Below, piece by piece: positions 63,996 through 64,000 of a DNA stretch of 64,000 nucleotides. This stretch comes from Alteromonadaceae bacterium (GTDB lineage: Bacteria; Pseudomonadota; Gammaproteobacteria; Enterobacterales; Alteromonadaceae), in assembly GCA_013216015.1 (NCBI GenBank), contig JABSOI010000012.1, positions 62,001 to 126,000 of the forward strand. Reading direction: 5' to 3'. Under the pieces are notes generated by a model. It saw only the letters and a list, made by a program, of their open reading frames with translations. It did not search any database and was not told the DNA's origin. Within the stretch, counting starts at the first letter, position 1, and every line of letters starts with the position of its first letter. Made by a program: the position numbers and the translations under genes.

Positions 63996-64000
63996 TCATT

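Overview
This window looks like chromosomal DNA of a low-GC marine gammaproteobacterium of the order Alteromonadales. Colwelliaceae (Colwellia/Thalassotalea type) is my best guess. The reasons are the AT-rich composition, the MSHA pilus locus, the sodium-motor protein MotX, the rpsF-priB-rpsR-rplI operon, the rnr-rlmB pair and the sfsA-dksA-gluQ-pcnB-folK-panB-panC run, all with close gammaproteobacterial protein features. The genus is an inference from recall and was not tested by any search.

Layout. 1-3564 (minus): the start of the MSHA pilus operon (mshI, a PilN-like mshI2, mshJ, mshK and the first 280 codons of mshL, which runs off the left edge). 3701-5406: a PLP-dependent D-cysteine desulfhydrase-like enzyme and a chromosomal TraT lipoprotein. 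5506-7303: the ribosomal operon rpsF-priB-rpsR-rplI with a good promoter, a candidate S6:S18 leader and a terminator. 7304-14390 is an accessory stretch with low gene density. It holds a cytidylyltransferase/CDP-alcohol phosphotransferase pair, a papain-fold protein flanked by duplicated tail fragments, repeats, a gene with an in-frame stop, a secreted orphan, a short GNAT protein and a 204-bp MITE-like element. 14391-20464: a complete RND tripartite efflux operon. 20706-24131: rnr and rlmB. 24465-31374: an oxidative-chemistry neighbourhood with a catalase-like fusion protein, a DUF2235 hydrolase, a broken propeller gene and a RoxA-like di-haem cytochrome c. 31763-34069: motX and an M28 peptidase. 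34332-38597: a second RND pump and adaptor. 38823-47446: erpA, a DUF6776 protein, a ClC protein, hemJ, pyrB, hemL and mrcB. 47999-50501 is the best candidate for an undescribed system: an NA37/YejK-like protein followed 16 nt later by a three-helix membrane protein, inserted between mrcB and hrpB. 50746-62389: hrpB, thpR, pepB, sfsA, dksA, gluQ, pcnB, folK, panB and panC. 62676-64000: a LysE-type exporter whose 5' end lies in a repeat element, then a decayed metallo-beta-lactamase-fold gene at the right edge.

How genes work together. hemJ and hemL supply haem synthesis near several haem proteins. panB and panC make pantoate and pantothenate, and no panD is seen. folK feeds folate. The two RND systems export small molecules, and only the first has its own outer-membrane channel here. 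The cytidylyltransferase and CDP-alcohol transferase could together make a CDP-activated head group and place it on a lipid.

Recurring themes. (1) 15-bp coding tandem repeats occur in three unrelated genes (rpsF, rnr and the membrane protein at 49038). (2) REP palindromes with a GGGTTACGCC...GGCTAACCC core occur at four intergenic sites. (3) A roughly 160-bp palindromic repeat with TATACCC ends occurs twice. (4) Several genes are visibly decaying. No tRNA, rRNA or CRISPR array was seen. All similarity statements come from recognition of motifs and family patterns, not from searches.
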